Shown piece after piece: positions 7,516 through 7,708 of a stretch of DNA of 7,708 nt. Both the position numbers and the translations under genes were made by a program. Within the stretch, counting starts at the first letter, position 1; every line of letters begins with the position of its first letter. A model generated the notes under the pieces. It searched no databases. It was not told the DNA's origin and saw only the letters and a list, made by a program, of their open reading frames with translations. The DNA comes from Gammaproteobacteria bacterium (lineage in GTDB: Bacteria > Pseudomonadota > Gammaproteobacteria > Pseudomonadales > Pseudohongiellaceae), in assembly GCA_003451715.1 (NCBI GenBank), contig DMJN01000322.1, positions 1 to 7,708 on the forward strand, in the 5' to 3' direction.

Positions 7516-7635
7516 TTAACGCTGTACCGCCTCTTCCTCAAACACAGCATCCAGCACATGGAATGCACAGAATCCCTCGCAGCCCAGGCTGAAAACATCC
7601 CAAAAGCATTTTAATGGCTGAATTTCCAGCCAGTG
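7516..7635 (-). other. Possible remnant of a minus-strand coding tail
   Basis: Within the 218-bp stretch after the fusion gene, one minus-strand frame is open for 39 codons between TGA (7638-7636) and TAA (7518-7516). Its translation has a protein-like ending, with GCEGFCAF and then LDAVFEEEAVQR. No start codon with a ribosome site fits, and I recognise no family. It may be the decayed 3' end of a gene or chance. Confidence 0.2.
7615..7632. repeat. Short inverted repeat downstream of the fusion gene
   Basis: TGGCTG (7615-7620) and CAGCCA (7627-7632) form a perfect 6-bp stem with a 6-base loop. It lies 125 bp beyond the fusion gene stop. No T run follows on either strand, so a terminator role is doubtful. 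Confidence 0.3.
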
Positions 7636-7649
7636 TCAGTGAATTAGCA

Positions 7650-7685
7650 GCTCGGCAGCCTTCGCCTACTGTACGTTTGCCGAGC
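7650..7685. terminator. Weak candidate terminator hairpin
   Basis: GCTCGGCA (7650-7657) and TGCCGAGC (7678-7685) form a perfect 8-bp GC-rich stem around a 20-base loop. On the plus strand the following bases (AGTGTTATTTAATAG) are T-rich but broken. It could end the esterase/CDGSH operon or belong to the next region. The large loop and poor T tract keep this tentative. Confidence 0.3.
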
Positions 7686-7708
7686 AGTGTTATTTAATAG
7701 CCGTCTTT

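Noticed and set aside
7650..7685. Integron attC-like site
   Set aside because: The ends do not match the RYYYAAC/GTTRRRY core sites, and no integrase or cassette pattern is present.

Overview
The window looks like a piece of a proteobacterial chromosome, probably from a gammaproteobacterium with a marine-type gene complement. The inference rests on moderate GC content, Shine-Dalgarno spacing, a Tat-exported Gfo/Idh/MocA protein, a glutathione-linked formaldehyde gene and a secreted tannase-family esterase. Species cannot be named from the sequence alone. No phage, IS, CRISPR, tRNA or rRNA was seen.

Layout. (1) Bases 1-1359, plus strand: the C-terminal ~95% of a HAD-UbiA fusion prenyltransferase whose N-terminus lies outside the window. 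(2) Bases 4166-1386, minus strand: three genes in tandem. A SRAP (YedK/HMCES-like) DNA-protein crosslink protein comes first, then a Tat-signal Gfo/Idh/MocA oxidoreductase, then a broken S-formylglutathione hydrolase gene. The hydrolase carries two one-base deletions and an in-frame TAG, yet keeps its catalytic triad. Its end converges with the UbiA gene across 26 bp, where a short dyad repeat spans both stop codons. (3) Bases 4260-7490, plus strand, divergent from SRAP: a secreted tannase/feruloyl-esterase family protein, then 18 bp later a fusion of two CDGSH iron-sulfur domains to the FMN/3Fe-4S core domain of glutamate synthase. These two are probably one operon. (4) Bases 7491-7708: no clear gene. 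The stretch holds two short dyads and a 39-codon minus-strand open stretch that may be a gene remnant.

How the genes might work together. The minus-strand set is only loosely coherent: DNA damage protection, an exported oxidoreductase of unknown substrate, and formaldehyde detoxification now apparently lost. The plus-strand pair links exported ester hydrolysis with a cytosolic flavin/iron-sulfur enzyme; the link is by position only. The most unusual items are the decayed fghA (real pseudogene or homopolymer miscalls), the double CDGSH-glutamate synthase fusion, and the non-canonical Q-A-R in place of E-K-P in the Gfo/Idh protein.
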